Positions 1 to 8,219 of a stretch of DNA of 64,000 nucleotides are shown one piece after another. Source of the stretch: Phormidium sp. FACHB-1136 (GTDB taxonomy: Bacteria; Cyanobacteriota; Cyanobacteriia; Phormidesmidales; Phormidesmidaceae); the NCBI RefSeq assembly GCF_014697375.1, contig NZ_JACJRS010000011.1, forward strand, positions 1 to 64,000, read 5' to 3'. Made by a program: the position numbers and the translations under genes. Position 1 is the stretch's first letter; every line of letters begins with the position of its first letter. The notes under the pieces were generated by a model, which ran no database searches, was not told where the DNA came from, and saw nothing but the letters and a program-made list of their open reading frames with translations.

Positions 1-93
1 AGGAATAATGTCATTGAGATATTTTAAGGTTTTATTTTTGTTGAGCAATTCCTGCTGGCGTTCCTCAAAGTCCCAGAATCCTTTTTGTCCCAT
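1..93 (-). CDS. Transposase N-terminus, IS5/IS1182-like (runs off left edge)
   Basis: Thirty-one codons read leftward from an ATG at 91-93 to the window edge; they begin MGQKGFWDFEERQQELL. This opening is typical of IS5/IS1182-type DDE transposases of cyanobacteria, by recollection of the family. The catalytic part lies outside the window, so intactness cannot be judged. About 185 bases upstream of the start lies the sequence GGGCACCTCGAAAAATAC (minus strand, beginning at 278), which matches the terminal inverted repeat of the MITEs at 1435 and 10855; this is probably the left end of the same element. Confidence 0.6.
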   Translation of the reverse strand, partial: MGQKGFWDFEERQQELLNKNKTLKYLNDIIP

Positions 94-278
94 AGTCCTG
101 ATGAGAAATGAGTGATTTATATTATCTATGATCTCATCTTTTTGTGTCTATCGACTATCTCTTTAAGAATCCAAATACTAATGATCAAATATTGGACTAT
201 TAGCAAATATTTCAGGAGTTTGGATTTCGGCGTGAGTCTCATTGTGAGACAGTGTCTTCAGTATTTTTCGAGGTGCCC
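1..278 (-). mobile_element. Partial IS element, terminal repeat plus transposase 5' end
   Basis: The element end at 278 reads GGGCACCTCGA inward on the minus strand. About 185 bases of A+T-rich leader separate it from the transposase start at 93. The remainder is off the window. The end sequence is shared with the small MITE-A family (1435-1532, 10855-10953), which suggests that this transposase, or a relative, mobilises those copies. Assignment to IS5/IS1182 rests on the N-terminal protein sequence only. Confidence 0.5.
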
Positions 279-359
279 TATTAGCAAATATTTCAGGAGT
301 CTGGATTTCGGCGTGAGTCTCATTGTGAGACAGTGTCTTCAGTATTTTTCGAGGTGCCC
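197..359. repeat. Tandem duplication of an 81-bp IS/MITE end
   Basis: Bases 197-278 and 278-359 are two copies of an 81-bp unit, differing by a single T/C change in the part compared. Each ends in TATTTTTCGAGGTGCCC, the same right end as MITE-A. The interior also resembles MITE-A (CTGGA, GAGTCTC, then the common end), so the unit is a 5'-truncated, diverged relative. Confidence 0.8.
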
Positions 360-364
360 ACCAG

Positions 365-1292
365 ATGGTGCAGTACTACCGCTGCCGAAGCTGCGTTCAC
401 AACTTTAACGAACGCACAGGCACCCCAATGGCTCGCCTGCGTACCTCGTCCACGGTGGTCGAATACGCCCTCAAGAGTCGGAGCGAAGGGATGGGGATGC
501 GGGCCACCGGACGGGTGTACGGCAAGTCCCATGCGACGATTATACGGTGGGAAGAGCGGTTAGCCCGTCAGGGAGAGGCGTGGTCACCGCCCGCCCCTGA
601 GGGGAGCGAGATCACGCTAGAAGGGGATGAACGGTACACTCGCGTGGGCGAGAATTTTCCCCCCTCAGGCGAGTCAGGGTTGGACGCTGACGTTTTTGGA
701 GCGGGAGAGTCGTTACTGGGTAACAGCGCAGGCGGGGCGCAAAGATGAGACCCTGTTTACCCAGGGGACTCAGGACACCTGGGCCTGGGCGCAAGGGGCC
801 AGCACCATCCGCTGGTTCACCGACGGGGAGCGACGGTATGGCAAAGCCCTCTGGCCTCTGGCCAGTGAGCGGTTGTCCCACCAGGGTTTAGCGGCCACCT
901 ATCCCTTCCGCAAGGTGTGGCGGGAAGGCTTGGAAGTAGCGATCAAGATTAAGGGTTCCCAAGGGCAACGGCGGGTCGTCTGGCTCAAGGTGGATCATCC
1001 TTTCACCGCCCTAAGTCCGGCATCCGAGGTCCATGCGAATCATAACGAGGCGAACAATGCGGCCCTAAGGCGACGCTGTAGTGCCTACCGCCGCCGCCAA
1101 AACCTCTATGCCAAAACCACCGAGGGCTTACAGCGCAGTTTGGACGTTCAGCGGTTGATTCATAATTGGGTACGCCCCCACTGGGGACTCCAGGGCAAGC
1201 AGACCCCCGCGATGGCGATGGGCTTCACGACTCGCCCCATCTCGATGGCTGAATTGCTCAATCCCAGGGGCTTTGAAGCCCTCCCACTTTAA
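365..1292 (+). pseudogene. IS1-family-like transposase, frameshifted and 5'-truncated
   Basis: The first part (365 onward) has the second CxxC of an InsA-like zinc ribbon (YYRCRSC) and a helix-turn-helix region; the partner CxxC expected upstream is missing. The acidic start of the InsB-like catalytic domain (DERYTRVGENFPP) is in this frame. The remainder (SQGWTLTFLERESRYW, RWFTDGERRYGK, HANHNEANNAALRRR, HNWVRPHWG) is in the +1 frame and ends at 1292. The switch falls at a TTTTCCCCCC run near 653-662. IS1 uses a programmed -1 shift at a different kind of site, so a +1 offset here is more easily read as a disabling indel. The D, D and E candidates are still present. Confidence 0.75.
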
Positions 1293-1434
1293 CGAACCAG
1301 TGCCCTGTGGAAAAGTCGACTTTGACTTTTTTACCGCTCTTATGTGATTAGATTCATGCAAAACTTAGCCGTTGGTCAAAATCATCTTGAATAAAATCGA
1401 CATTCCGCAGGTTGGCATTTATTTTTTCTTGTGT

Positions 1435-1532
1435 GGGCACCTCGATTAATTCCTTATTGCGACTCCCTGGATTTCAAAACCATTGAAATCTTGTTGTCAT
1501 TCTCAATAGGATTTGTATTTTTCGAGGTGCCC
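1435..1532. repeat. MITE-A copy 1 (98 bp)
   Basis: A 98-bp element without coding capacity, bounded by GGGCACCTCGA at the left and TCGAGGTGCCC at the right. It is clearly homologous along its length to 10855-10953, with shared CTCGATTAATT, CTTATTGCGA and ATTTGTATTTTTCGAGG blocks. It interrupts an IS30-like start on its right side. No clear target-site duplication was seen. Confidence 0.8.
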
Positions 1533-1564
1533 CGCTCAGAAGCGTTCAGATGGGTATAACTCAT
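1533..1564 (-). pseudogene. IS30-like transposase N-terminal stub cut by MITE-A
   Basis: Reading leftward from an ATG at 1562-1564 gives MSYTHLNASERG, a start typical of IS30-family transposases, and then runs straight into the MITE-A end. Nothing resembling the remainder of such a transposase is seen on the other side of the MITE. The 1565-1800 stretch to the right has no gene and may include the old IS end. Confidence 0.4.
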
Positions 1565-1828
1565 AGGGTGTCTTTTTGTTGTGGTAAACATCAGACTATC
1601 CTATGAGCCCCTCTACGGGACGCTTCTAGGTGTTGCACTTCATTCTAGAATTGGCGACCCTTTGAAATCTTGAGTCAGCACCGTCTTTCCACCAATGATA
1701 CTGTTGGCGAAGACATTCTAATGCCCCAATATCCTAAACAAAGGTGTCCCTGGATGGAGGCTCTACTCATCGTAGGCATAGCTCAAAATGGCTAAATGGC
1801 TCGCCGTGCCGCTGCAAAGTCATCCTCT

Positions 1829-1970
1829 CAGGGCAAACGTATACTAAATCGATTTCGGCGCAAGAATAAGGCTTTCAGCCATTGGAAGCCATCAAAATGG
1901 CCCCATTATTCTCAACAAGCTAGCTTTTCAGGCTCCTTATTGAGAAAAGCGCGAGTATGCGTTTGCCCTG
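1829..1970. repeat. Second MITE-like element (142 bp)
   Basis: CAGGGCAAACGTATAC at 1829-1844 is inverted as GTATGCGTTTGCCCTG at 1955-1970, 16 bp with one mismatch. The similarity continues inward in weaker form. The enclosed 110 bases have no convincing gene. No target duplication was recognised. It ends about 80 bases before rpmF. Confidence 0.5.
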
Positions 1971-2050
1971 GGGGGGCGCAGGTATTGATTGCTTAACCTA
2001 TGGCTTTTGTCGTATGCTGGTAAGGTTGTAAAGTTTATCGTATTGCAGCC

Positions 2051-2227
2051 ATGGCGGTTCCTAAGAAGAAAACCTCCAAACAAAAGCGCGACCAGCGTCG
2101 GGCTACATGGAGACGCACCGCTACCCTTCAGGCCCAAAAGGCGCTGTCTTTGGGTAAGTCGGTGTTGACGGGTCGTTCCACCAGCTTTGTCTACCCCTCC
2201 GATGAGGACGACGAAGACGAAGAGTAG
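2051..2227 (+). CDS. rpmF: 50S ribosomal protein L32
   Basis: A 58-residue protein beginning [17 protein letters not shown], the basic N-terminal signature of bacterial L32 (bL32), and ending in an acidic tail DEDDEDEE. L32 is a small protein of the large ribosomal subunit. The length and opening are those of cyanobacterial and chloroplast L32, which often lack the zinc-binding cysteines, as here. A strong rho-independent terminator follows at 2275-2303, so it is probably transcribed alone. Insertion-sequence debris ends just upstream. Confidence 0.95.
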   Translation: MAVPKKKTSKQKRDQRRATWRRTATLQAQKALSLGKSVLTGRSTSFVYPSDEDDEDEE

Positions 2228-2274
2228 CCGCTCCCTTTCGCACAGGCGTAACCATGGGAATCCGACTATTGGTG

Positions 2275-2303
2275 AGCAGGGCAAGCCTTTTGCCCTGCTT
2301 TTT
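2275..2303 (+). terminator. Rho-independent terminator of rpmF
   Basis: A perfect 10-bp stem AGCAGGGCAA / TTGCCCTGCT with a 5-base loop is followed by a run of five T. Confidence 0.9.
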
Positions 2304-2395
2304 GCGTAGGTTGAATCATGCCTAGCCTCGGCCAAAATGATCCGGTTATCGCCCTCAGGTTCCTGAAGCGCTGAAATGTACTACTATTCACTGTC

Positions 2396-3466
2396 ATGAC
2401 CTCAGACCTCCAAACCATTCAATCCACCCAAGGCGCTGTGTTTGATGCACCCCAGGGGCCACCGCTCAGCTTTGGCAATGACGAGGTGGCCTTGGCGGCC
2501 GTGACGACCGGAGTCGTTCTCGTGGATCGTAGCCATTGGGGGATGTTGGAGATGACCGGGGCGGATCGGCTGCGGTTCATCCACAATCAAACTACCAACG
2601 CCTTTACCCAACGCCAACCAGGGGAGGGCTGCGACACGGTGTTTGTCACCGCAACGGCCCGCACCCTAGATTTGGCAACGGTCTACGCCACGGAAGACAG
2701 TCTGTGGATTGTGACGTCTCCCGGCCAGGATCAGCGGCTACTGGACTGGATGGATCGCTACATTTTTCCGGCGGATAAGGTGCATTTGACCAACTACACC
2801 GGACAGATGGGGCTGTTTTCCTTGCTGGGGCCAGGGAGCCAAGCCCTAGTGCAATCCCAGGGGATTCGCCTAGCGCCGAATAGCCCCTACGGCCAGCATT
2901 CTCCCCTGGGGGCAACCGGATGGCGAGTAGCGGTGGGCGGTGGCCTGGGTGGGGCGGGATATACCCTGTTTGGCCCGCTGGCTACCGCCGCTGAGGTGTG
3001 GCAGCGCTGCACCCAAGGCGGAGCCATCCCTGCCGGAGAACGCCTTTGGGAAGGGTGGCGGATTCAGCAGGGGCGTCCGGTGCCCGGTGCCGAACTTACC
3101 GAGGAGGTGAACCCCCTGGAGGCAGGGCTGTGGCACACCCTGTCCTTTGATAAGGGCTGTTACATCGGCCAAGAAACCATTGCCCGCCTGAATACCTATC
3201 GGGGGGTGAAGCAACAGCTTTGGGGGCTGCGCCTCAGCCAGGGGGTTGCCCCCGGTGATCCCCTCTACCTGGGGGAGAACAAGGTAGGATGGGTAACCAG
3301 CGTTATTGACACCGAATCCGGTGTTCTGGGTTTGGGGTATCTACGTACCAAGGCCGGGGGGCAGGGGTTAACTGTCACCGCTGGGTCTGCCGTGGCCGAG
3401 GTGGTCGAGGTTCCCTTTTTATCACGGGGCTATCTCGCGGAGGAAAGCCTGACCAGCCAAGTCTAA
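2396..3466 (+). CDS. Folate-binding YgfZ/GcvT-like protein
   Basis: A 356-residue protein of the YgfZ/GcvT family. The family signature K-G-C-Y-I-G-Q-E is present (FDKGCYIGQETIARL, about residue 253), preceded by a GcvT-like folate-binding fold. In bacteria YgfZ helps maintain or repair certain Fe-S enzymes in a folate-dependent way. Length fits this family and not the longer glycine-cleavage T protein, and no gcvH or gcvP lies nearby. The start at 2396 follows the rpmF terminator by about 90 bases. Function is inferred from the family. Confidence 0.88.
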   Translation: MTSDLQTIQSTQGAVFDAPQGPPLSFGNDEVALAAVTTGVVLVDRSHWGMLEMTGADRLRFIHNQTTNAFTQRQPGEGCDTVFVTATARTLDLATVYATEDSLWIVTSPGQDQRLLDWMDRYIFPADKVHLTNYTGQMGLFSLLGPGSQALVQSQGIRLAPNSPYGQHSPLGATGWRVAVGGGLGGAGYTLFGPLATAAEVWQRCTQGGAIPAGERLWEGWRIQQGRPVPGAELTEEVNPLEAGLWHTLSFDKGCYIGQETIARLNTYRGVKQQLWGLRLSQGVAPGDPLYLGENKVGWVTSVIDTESGVLGLGYLRTKAGGQGLTVTAGSAVAEVVEVPFLSRGYLAEESLTSQV

Positions 3467-3690
3467 GGCTGGAGGTTCACAGGCAGGACGCTTGGGTCGT
3501 TGCTGCTAACTTCTGCGGCTTCCGTGGGTACCCTGAAAAGTAAGGTGATTCTTGTATTGATGGCCCCACGGTCGGATGGACGCAAAGCCGCCCCGGTGGA
3601 GAAAACAGCGGTGACCTAACCACACCAGAGCCCGTCTCTGCCCAGTCCATCACCTTCGCATTACCGATTTGTATATGAGATAAGACAGCT

Positions 3691-4764
3691 ATGAGCCAAC
3701 GCAAGCGTGCATTATTGACGGGTATTACGGGGCAAGACGGATCCTATCTAGCCGAGTTGCTGCTAGAAAAAGGCTACGAAGTGCATGGCATCATCCGCCG
3801 CACCTCCACCTTCAATACCGACCGCCTGGATCATGTCTACGTTGACCCGCACAACGAAGAAGCACGGCTATTTTTGCACTACGGCGACCTCACGGATGGT
3901 ACCATGATGCGTCGTTTGCTGGAGCAGGTGGAGCCCCAGGAGGTCTACAACCTAGGAGCCCAGTCCCATGTACGGGTCAGCTTCGATTCGCCGGAATACA
4001 CCACCGACACCGTGGCCATGGGCACCCTGCGCCTACTAGAGGCCATCCGCGATTACCAACATCGGACGAACTCTGAGGTGCGCTTCTACCAGGCTGGATC
4101 GTCGGAAATGTTTGGTAAGGTGCAGGAAATCCCCCAGAAGGAAACCACCCCCTTCTATCCCCGCAGCCCCTACGCCTGTGCTAAGGTCTACGCCCACTGG
4201 CAAACCATCAACTACCGCGAGTCCTACAACCTGTTTGCCTGCAACGGCATTTTGTTTAACCACGAATCCCCCCGTCGGGGCGAAACCTTTGTGACTCGCA
4301 AAATTACCCGCGCCGTGGCCCGCATCGTGGCAGGGCAACAGAAGAAGCTGTACCTAGGCAATTTGGACTCGAAGCGCGACTGGGGCTACGCCAAGGACTA
4401 TGTAAAGGCCATGTGGCTGATGCTTCAGCAAGACCAGCCCGACGACTACGTGGTGGCCACCAACGAAACCCACTCCATCCGCGAGTTCCTCGATATCGCC
4501 TTCAACCACGTCAACCTCGACTGGCATGACTATGTGGAGTTCGACCCCCGCTACCTACGCCCCGCCGAGGTGGAACTGTTGATTGGCGACTCCACCAAAG
4601 CCCGCCAGCAGCTCGGATGGGAACCCACCGTCACCTTCGAGCAACTGGTGCATCTGATGGTCGAGGCGGATCTGGAAGCGGTGGGCATCACCCACGGCAA
4701 TGGCCCCACCAACGACGTGGCCACCCTGCGCAAGGAAATGCTGCATCTGTCGCCCCAGGGCTAG
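3691..4764 (+). CDS. gmd: GDP-mannose 4,6-dehydratase
   Basis: A 357-residue short-chain dehydrogenase/reductase. It opens with the nucleotide-binding [19 protein letters not shown] motif, has SSEMFG around residue 137 and the catalytic Y-x-x-x-K in [12 protein letters not shown] near residue 160, and ends at normal family length. The enzyme converts GDP-mannose to GDP-4-keto-6-deoxymannose, the first step to GDP-fucose and GDP-rhamnose for surface polysaccharides. The usual partner fcl (GDP-fucose synthase) is not next to it. The 224 bases upstream contain no gene. Confidence 0.95.
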   Translation: MSQRKRALLTGITGQDGSYLAELLLEKGYEVHGIIRRTSTFNTDRLDHVYVDPHNEEARLFLHYGDLTDGTMMRRLLEQVEPQEVYNLGAQSHVRVSFDSPEYTTDTVAMGTLRLLEAIRDYQHRTNSEVRFYQAGSSEMFGKVQEIPQKETTPFYPRSPYACAKVYAHWQTINYRESYNLFACNGILFNHESPRRGETFVTRKITRAVARIVAGQQKKLYLGNLDSKRDWGYAKDYVKAMWLMLQQDQPDDYVVATNETHSIREFLDIAFNHVNLDWHDYVEFDPRYLRPAEVELLIGDSTKARQQLGWEPTVTFEQLVHLMVEADLEAVGITHGNGPTNDVATLRKEMLHLSPQG

Positions 4765-5014
4765 GGGAGCGGCGTTTTCTCGGGTGCTTTTGGGAGACGC
4801 CTTTTGGGGGCACTTTTTGGGGGCGCTTTTCTGGACACTTTTCTGGGGGAAAGGTCTTTTCGCGAGAGCTTTCCCTTAGTATGGAGGTGTCCCATGGGCT
4901 GAGGGGGATCATCATCTGTTTACTGGAAGGGCTTTTCCCCGACCCCAGGGCTGACGGATTCGATGATCCTGTCTCGGTTGTCCAATTTCGGTTGTCGATT
5001 TAGTACTGCGATCT

Positions 5015-5473
5015 ATGGCTGACGAAAAGACTCCTCAAGCGGCCCCTGCTGCCGATGCCAAGCCCGCCGCCAAGGCTCCTAAAAAGGAAAAACCCCCGGC
5101 CCTAGAGGATAAACCCTTCCCGGAATTTATCCAGCAGCACTTCCTGCCCACCCTCGAAGCCGCCCTGAAGGACAAGGGCATGGGCGATATCAAGCTCAGT
5201 TTTGCCCAGCAGCCCCTCGCGGTGTTTGGGGTTGCCGATGGCGAAGCCTACTGGCAGGTGAAGGGCCAATGGCTAGGGGATAGCCGCCAGTTCACCATCG
5301 CCTTTCTGAAGGACAGCATCACTAGCCCCAAGCTGTTTTACCTAGCCGATGGCGGTAGCGAACCCAGCACCATCGAGCAATTCATGGGCGACGAGCGCAA
5401 AATCACCCTCGATTTGATGGTGCTCTACACCCTGCAACGACTCAACGGCCAGAAGTGGCTGGTGCGCAATTAA
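5015..5473 (+). CDS. DUF2996 family protein
   Basis: A 152-residue cyanobacterial protein. Residues 1-35 are an Ala/Lys/Pro-rich disordered tail; the rest is a compact domain (FPEFIQQHFLP, WQVKGQWLGDSRQFTIAF, MVLYTLQRLNGQKW) that I recognise as DUF2996. No signal peptide or membrane segment is seen. The function is not established. Upstream (4765-5014) is G+T-rich with imperfect GGGxGCxTTTT repeats and no gene. Confidence 0.75.
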   Translation: MADEKTPQAAPAADAKPAAKAPKKEKPPALEDKPFPEFIQQHFLPTLEAALKDKGMGDIKLSFAQQPLAVFGVADGEAYWQVKGQWLGDSRQFTIAFLKDSITSPKLFYLADGGSEPSTIEQFMGDERKITLDLMVLYTLQRLNGQKWLVRN

Positions 5474-5537
5474 TCCTGTCATGCCCAAAGGGTTGGAGAA
5501 ACATCGCGTAAGGGTTGGGCTGCATAGGCGGGGCTGG

Positions 5538-5735
5538 CTAGGGCTGCCCTAGCCCTAGCCACTGCTGCAACTGTTCCCACAGATCGGCGGGGCCAATGCC
5601 CCACAGCACATAAAGGGCGGTGAACAAAAAGGCCACCAGCAGGATGGTTTTGACGGTATTTTTAATCAGCTTAAACACCCACCCCACAATCAGCAGGGCC
5701 AGGATGATGGCTCCCAGAACAATCGCCCACTCCAT
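5538..5735 (-). CDS. Small two-helix membrane protein
   Basis: Sixty-five residues with two hydrophobic segments (about residues 3-22 and 31-47) separated by a short basic linker KLIKNTVK. It reads toward the DUF2996 gene and starts about 30 bases from the dxr stop, so it may be co-transcribed with dxr. No family recognised; the function is unknown. Confidence 0.6.
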   Translation of the reverse strand: MEWAIVLGAIILALLIVGWVFKLIKNTVKTILLVAFLFTALYVLWGIGPADLWEQLQQWLGLGQP

Positions 5736-5762
5736 CGGACACCTCCCTCGTGCGGTTTGAAG

Positions 5763-6953
5763 TTAGTGGGAAACGACCGTGGGCCTCGACAAGGACTGAC
5801 TGACGCTAATCACCTCAGATCTGGCCCATTGGTCAGCCGCCAGGATATCGGCCAAAACGGGCTGGGCGACGTTGTGGGATTGGTGTCGCTCACAGACTCC
5901 TTCGATCACCTTGGGAATGTCCAGGAAGCGGATTTTTTCGTCCAGAAACAGGGCGACAGCTTGCTCGTTGGCGGCGTTGAGCACGGCGGTCATGGTGCCC
6001 CCGGCCCGTCCGGCGGCGTAGGCCAATTCCATGCAGGGATATTTGGCGTGGTCGGGTTCGCGGAAGGTGAGATTGCCCGCCTTCACCAAATCCAGCGGTT
6101 CCCAGTCGGTGTAGATGCGCTCTGGCCAGGAGAGGGCGTAGAGCAGGGGCAGACGCATATCCGGCCAGCCCAGTTGGGCCAGCACCGAGGTATCTTGCAG
6201 CTCAATCAACGAGTGAATGATACTCTGAGGATGGATGACGATGTCGATATGGTCGTAGTCTAGGCCAAACAGATAGTGGGCCTCGATCACCTCCAGGCCC
6301 TTGTTCATCAGGGTGGCGGAATCGACGGTGATTTTGCGGCCCATCGACCAGTTGGGATGCTTGAGGGCATCAGCCACGGTGACTTGAACCAGCTTTTCCA
6401 CGGGCCAATCCCGGAAGGCACCGCCGGAAGCCGTCAACAAAATGCGCCGCAGCCCACCCTGGGGCACCCCCTGTAAGCACTGAAAAATGGCGGAATGCTC
6501 CGAGTCGGCGGGGAGTAGCTTCACCCCATGCTTTTCCACCAGGGGCAACACCGCTGGGCCTCCGGCGATCAGGGTTTCCTTGTTGGCAAGGGCAATATCT
6601 TTCCCGGCCTCAATCGCCGCCAGGGTGGGCAACAATCCGGCACAGCCCACAATCCCAGTGACAACGGCCTCCGCATCGCCATAGCGGGCCACCTCCACCA
6701 CGCCCTCTTCCCCAGCCAAAATTTGGGGCATCGGGTCTAACCCCGCCAACGCCTCGCGCAGTTCGCCCACCCGTTCCGCATTGCAAATCGCCACCATTTC
6801 GGGCCGAAACTGCCGCACCTGCTGGGCCAACAGATCTACGTTATTCCCTGCCGCAATTCCCACCAGGCGAAACTGATCGGGGTGGTGCTCCAGAATATCC
6901 AAGGTCTGGGTACCAATCGACCCGGTTGATCCAAGCAGGGTGATAGCTTTCAC
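5763..6953 (-). CDS. dxr: 1-deoxy-D-xylulose 5-phosphate reductoisomerase
   Basis: A 396-residue enzyme of the MEP isoprenoid pathway; it converts DXP to MEP using NADPH. Visible motifs are the NADPH-binding [13 protein letters not shown] at the N-terminus, ALANKETLI, the metal and substrate region [12 protein letters not shown], and [15 protein letters not shown]. Length is normal. It is divergent from comM across about 320 bases. Confidence 0.96.
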   Translation of the reverse strand: MKAITLLGSTGSIGTQTLDILEHHPDQFRLVGIAAGNNVDLLAQQVRQFRPEMVAICNAERVGELREALAGLDPMPQILAGEEGVVEVARYGDAEAVVTGIVGCAGLLPTLAAIEAGKDIALANKETLIAGGPAVLPLVEKHGVKLLPADSEHSAIFQCLQGVPQGGLRRILLTASGGAFRDWPVEKLVQVTVADALKHPNWSMGRKITVDSATLMNKGLEVIEAHYLFGLDYDHIDIVIHPQSIIHSLIELQDTSVLAQLGWPDMRLPLLYALSWPERIYTDWEPLDLVKAGNLTFREPDHAKYPCMELAYAAGRAGGTMTAVLNAANEQAVALFLDEKIRFLDIPKVIEGVCERHQSHNVAQPVLADILAADQWARSEVISVSQSLSRPTVVSH

Positions 6954-7277
6954 AGGCGTCCTCAGGGCTAGGTGGGCAATGACTCTAGAATCTCATGTTA
7001 CGGGAATCAACACTCGGCTCCAACGCCCAAAGGCTAAAAGCTTTACAGGCGCTTGAAGGCCGAGGGCGGCGTAGCCTCCATTCAGTGCATGGGGGTCTTT
7101 GCCTAGGGGGGTGGCCCAGGTTTCCTGCTGACGTTAGGGCGGCGATGAGGGGAATAACCTGCGAGGGGTAGGGCCGTCTGAGCCGAATGGCGGATGGTGG
7201 GGCTGGCGTCGGGCTAGGGGGTGAATTTTAGGTTTGGGCTGGGCACACTAGCGATGGCATTTGCAAGGGGACGCACC
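6954..7277. other. Divergent intergenic region dxr/comM
   Basis: About 324 bases between divergent dxr and comM must hold both promoters. No gene or strong repeat is seen. AAGGGGAC lies about eight bases before the chosen comM start. Confidence 0.5.
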
Positions 7278-8198
7278 ATGTTGGCCAGAGTTTGGAGTGC
7301 ATCGTTGATGGGCATTGATGCCCTCAAGGTTGGGGTGGAGGTAGACTTATCCGGTGGATTACCAGGGGTGGTGATTGTGGGTCTGCCCGATACCGCCGTA
7401 CAGGAATCGCGGGAACGGGTGAAAGCGGCACTGAAAAATGCGGGCTTTCCCTTCCCTATGCGCAAGGTAGTGATTAACCTTACCCCAGCGGACTTGCGGA
7501 AGGAAGGGCCAATTTTTGACCTACCCATCAGCGTGGGCATCCTCGCTGCCGCCGAACAGGTGCAAACCGACGCCCTGAATGATCTTCTCTTCCTAGGGGA
7601 AGTTTCCCTGGATGGCAGTTTGCGGGCTGTAGCTGGGGTGTTGCCCATTGCTGCCGCTGCCCAAAAATTGGGAATACGTGGCCTTGTGGTACCTGCCGAC
7701 AATGGCCGAGAAGCCGCTGTGGTGCCCGGTCTAACGGTTTACGGCTTCAAACATGTTTCGGAAGTCGCAGATTTTCTCAATAATCCTGGCAACCATAGCC
7801 CCGTGGTCAACGATGAACGCAGCCTAGAAACCAACCACGCCGGAGCCCTCGATTTGCGGGATGTAAAGGGCCAAGCCCAGGCCCGACGCGCCCTGGAAAT
7901 TGCCGCCGCTGGGGGCCATAATCTGATCTTCGTGGGGCCACCCGGTAGTGGCAAAACCATGCTGGCTCGGCGCTTACCCTCCATCCTGCCGCCGTTGCAG
8001 TTTGAGGAAGCCCTGGATGTCACCCAAATTCATTCCGTGGCCGGACTGCTGAAGGAAAAGGGCACCCTGGTCAACACTCGCCCCTTTCGCAGCCCCCACC
8101 ATTCCGCCTCTGGCCCTTCCCTGGTGGGCGGCGGCAGCTACCCCAAACCGGGGGAAATCTCCCTGGCCCACCGTGGCGTCCTTTTCCTAGATAGCTAG
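7278..8198 (+). pseudogene. comM: comM 5' part, interrupted in Walker B
   Basis: The N-terminal 306 residues of ComM (YifB/Mg-chelatase-like AAA+ protein), the hexameric helicase that promotes branch migration during natural transformation. Start chosen at [14 protein letters not shown], the conserved family start. The Lon-like N-terminal domain, Walker A ([15 protein letters not shown]) and the loop [18 protein letters not shown] are intact. The frame stops in GVLFLD-S-stop, where the family has GVLFLDELPEF. The catalytic Glu of Walker B and the whole C-terminal part are therefore missing. The break is exactly at the junction with the serine recombinase gene, so this looks like site-specific integration. 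The other half of comM is not found up to 64000. Confidence 0.9.
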
Positions 8199-8219
8199 AC
8201 AATGGTAAATTCATTGGCT

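Noticed and set aside
1796-1996. A 66-residue plus-strand frame upstream of rpmF
   Set aside because: It spans a MITE-like inverted repeat and has no recognisable features.
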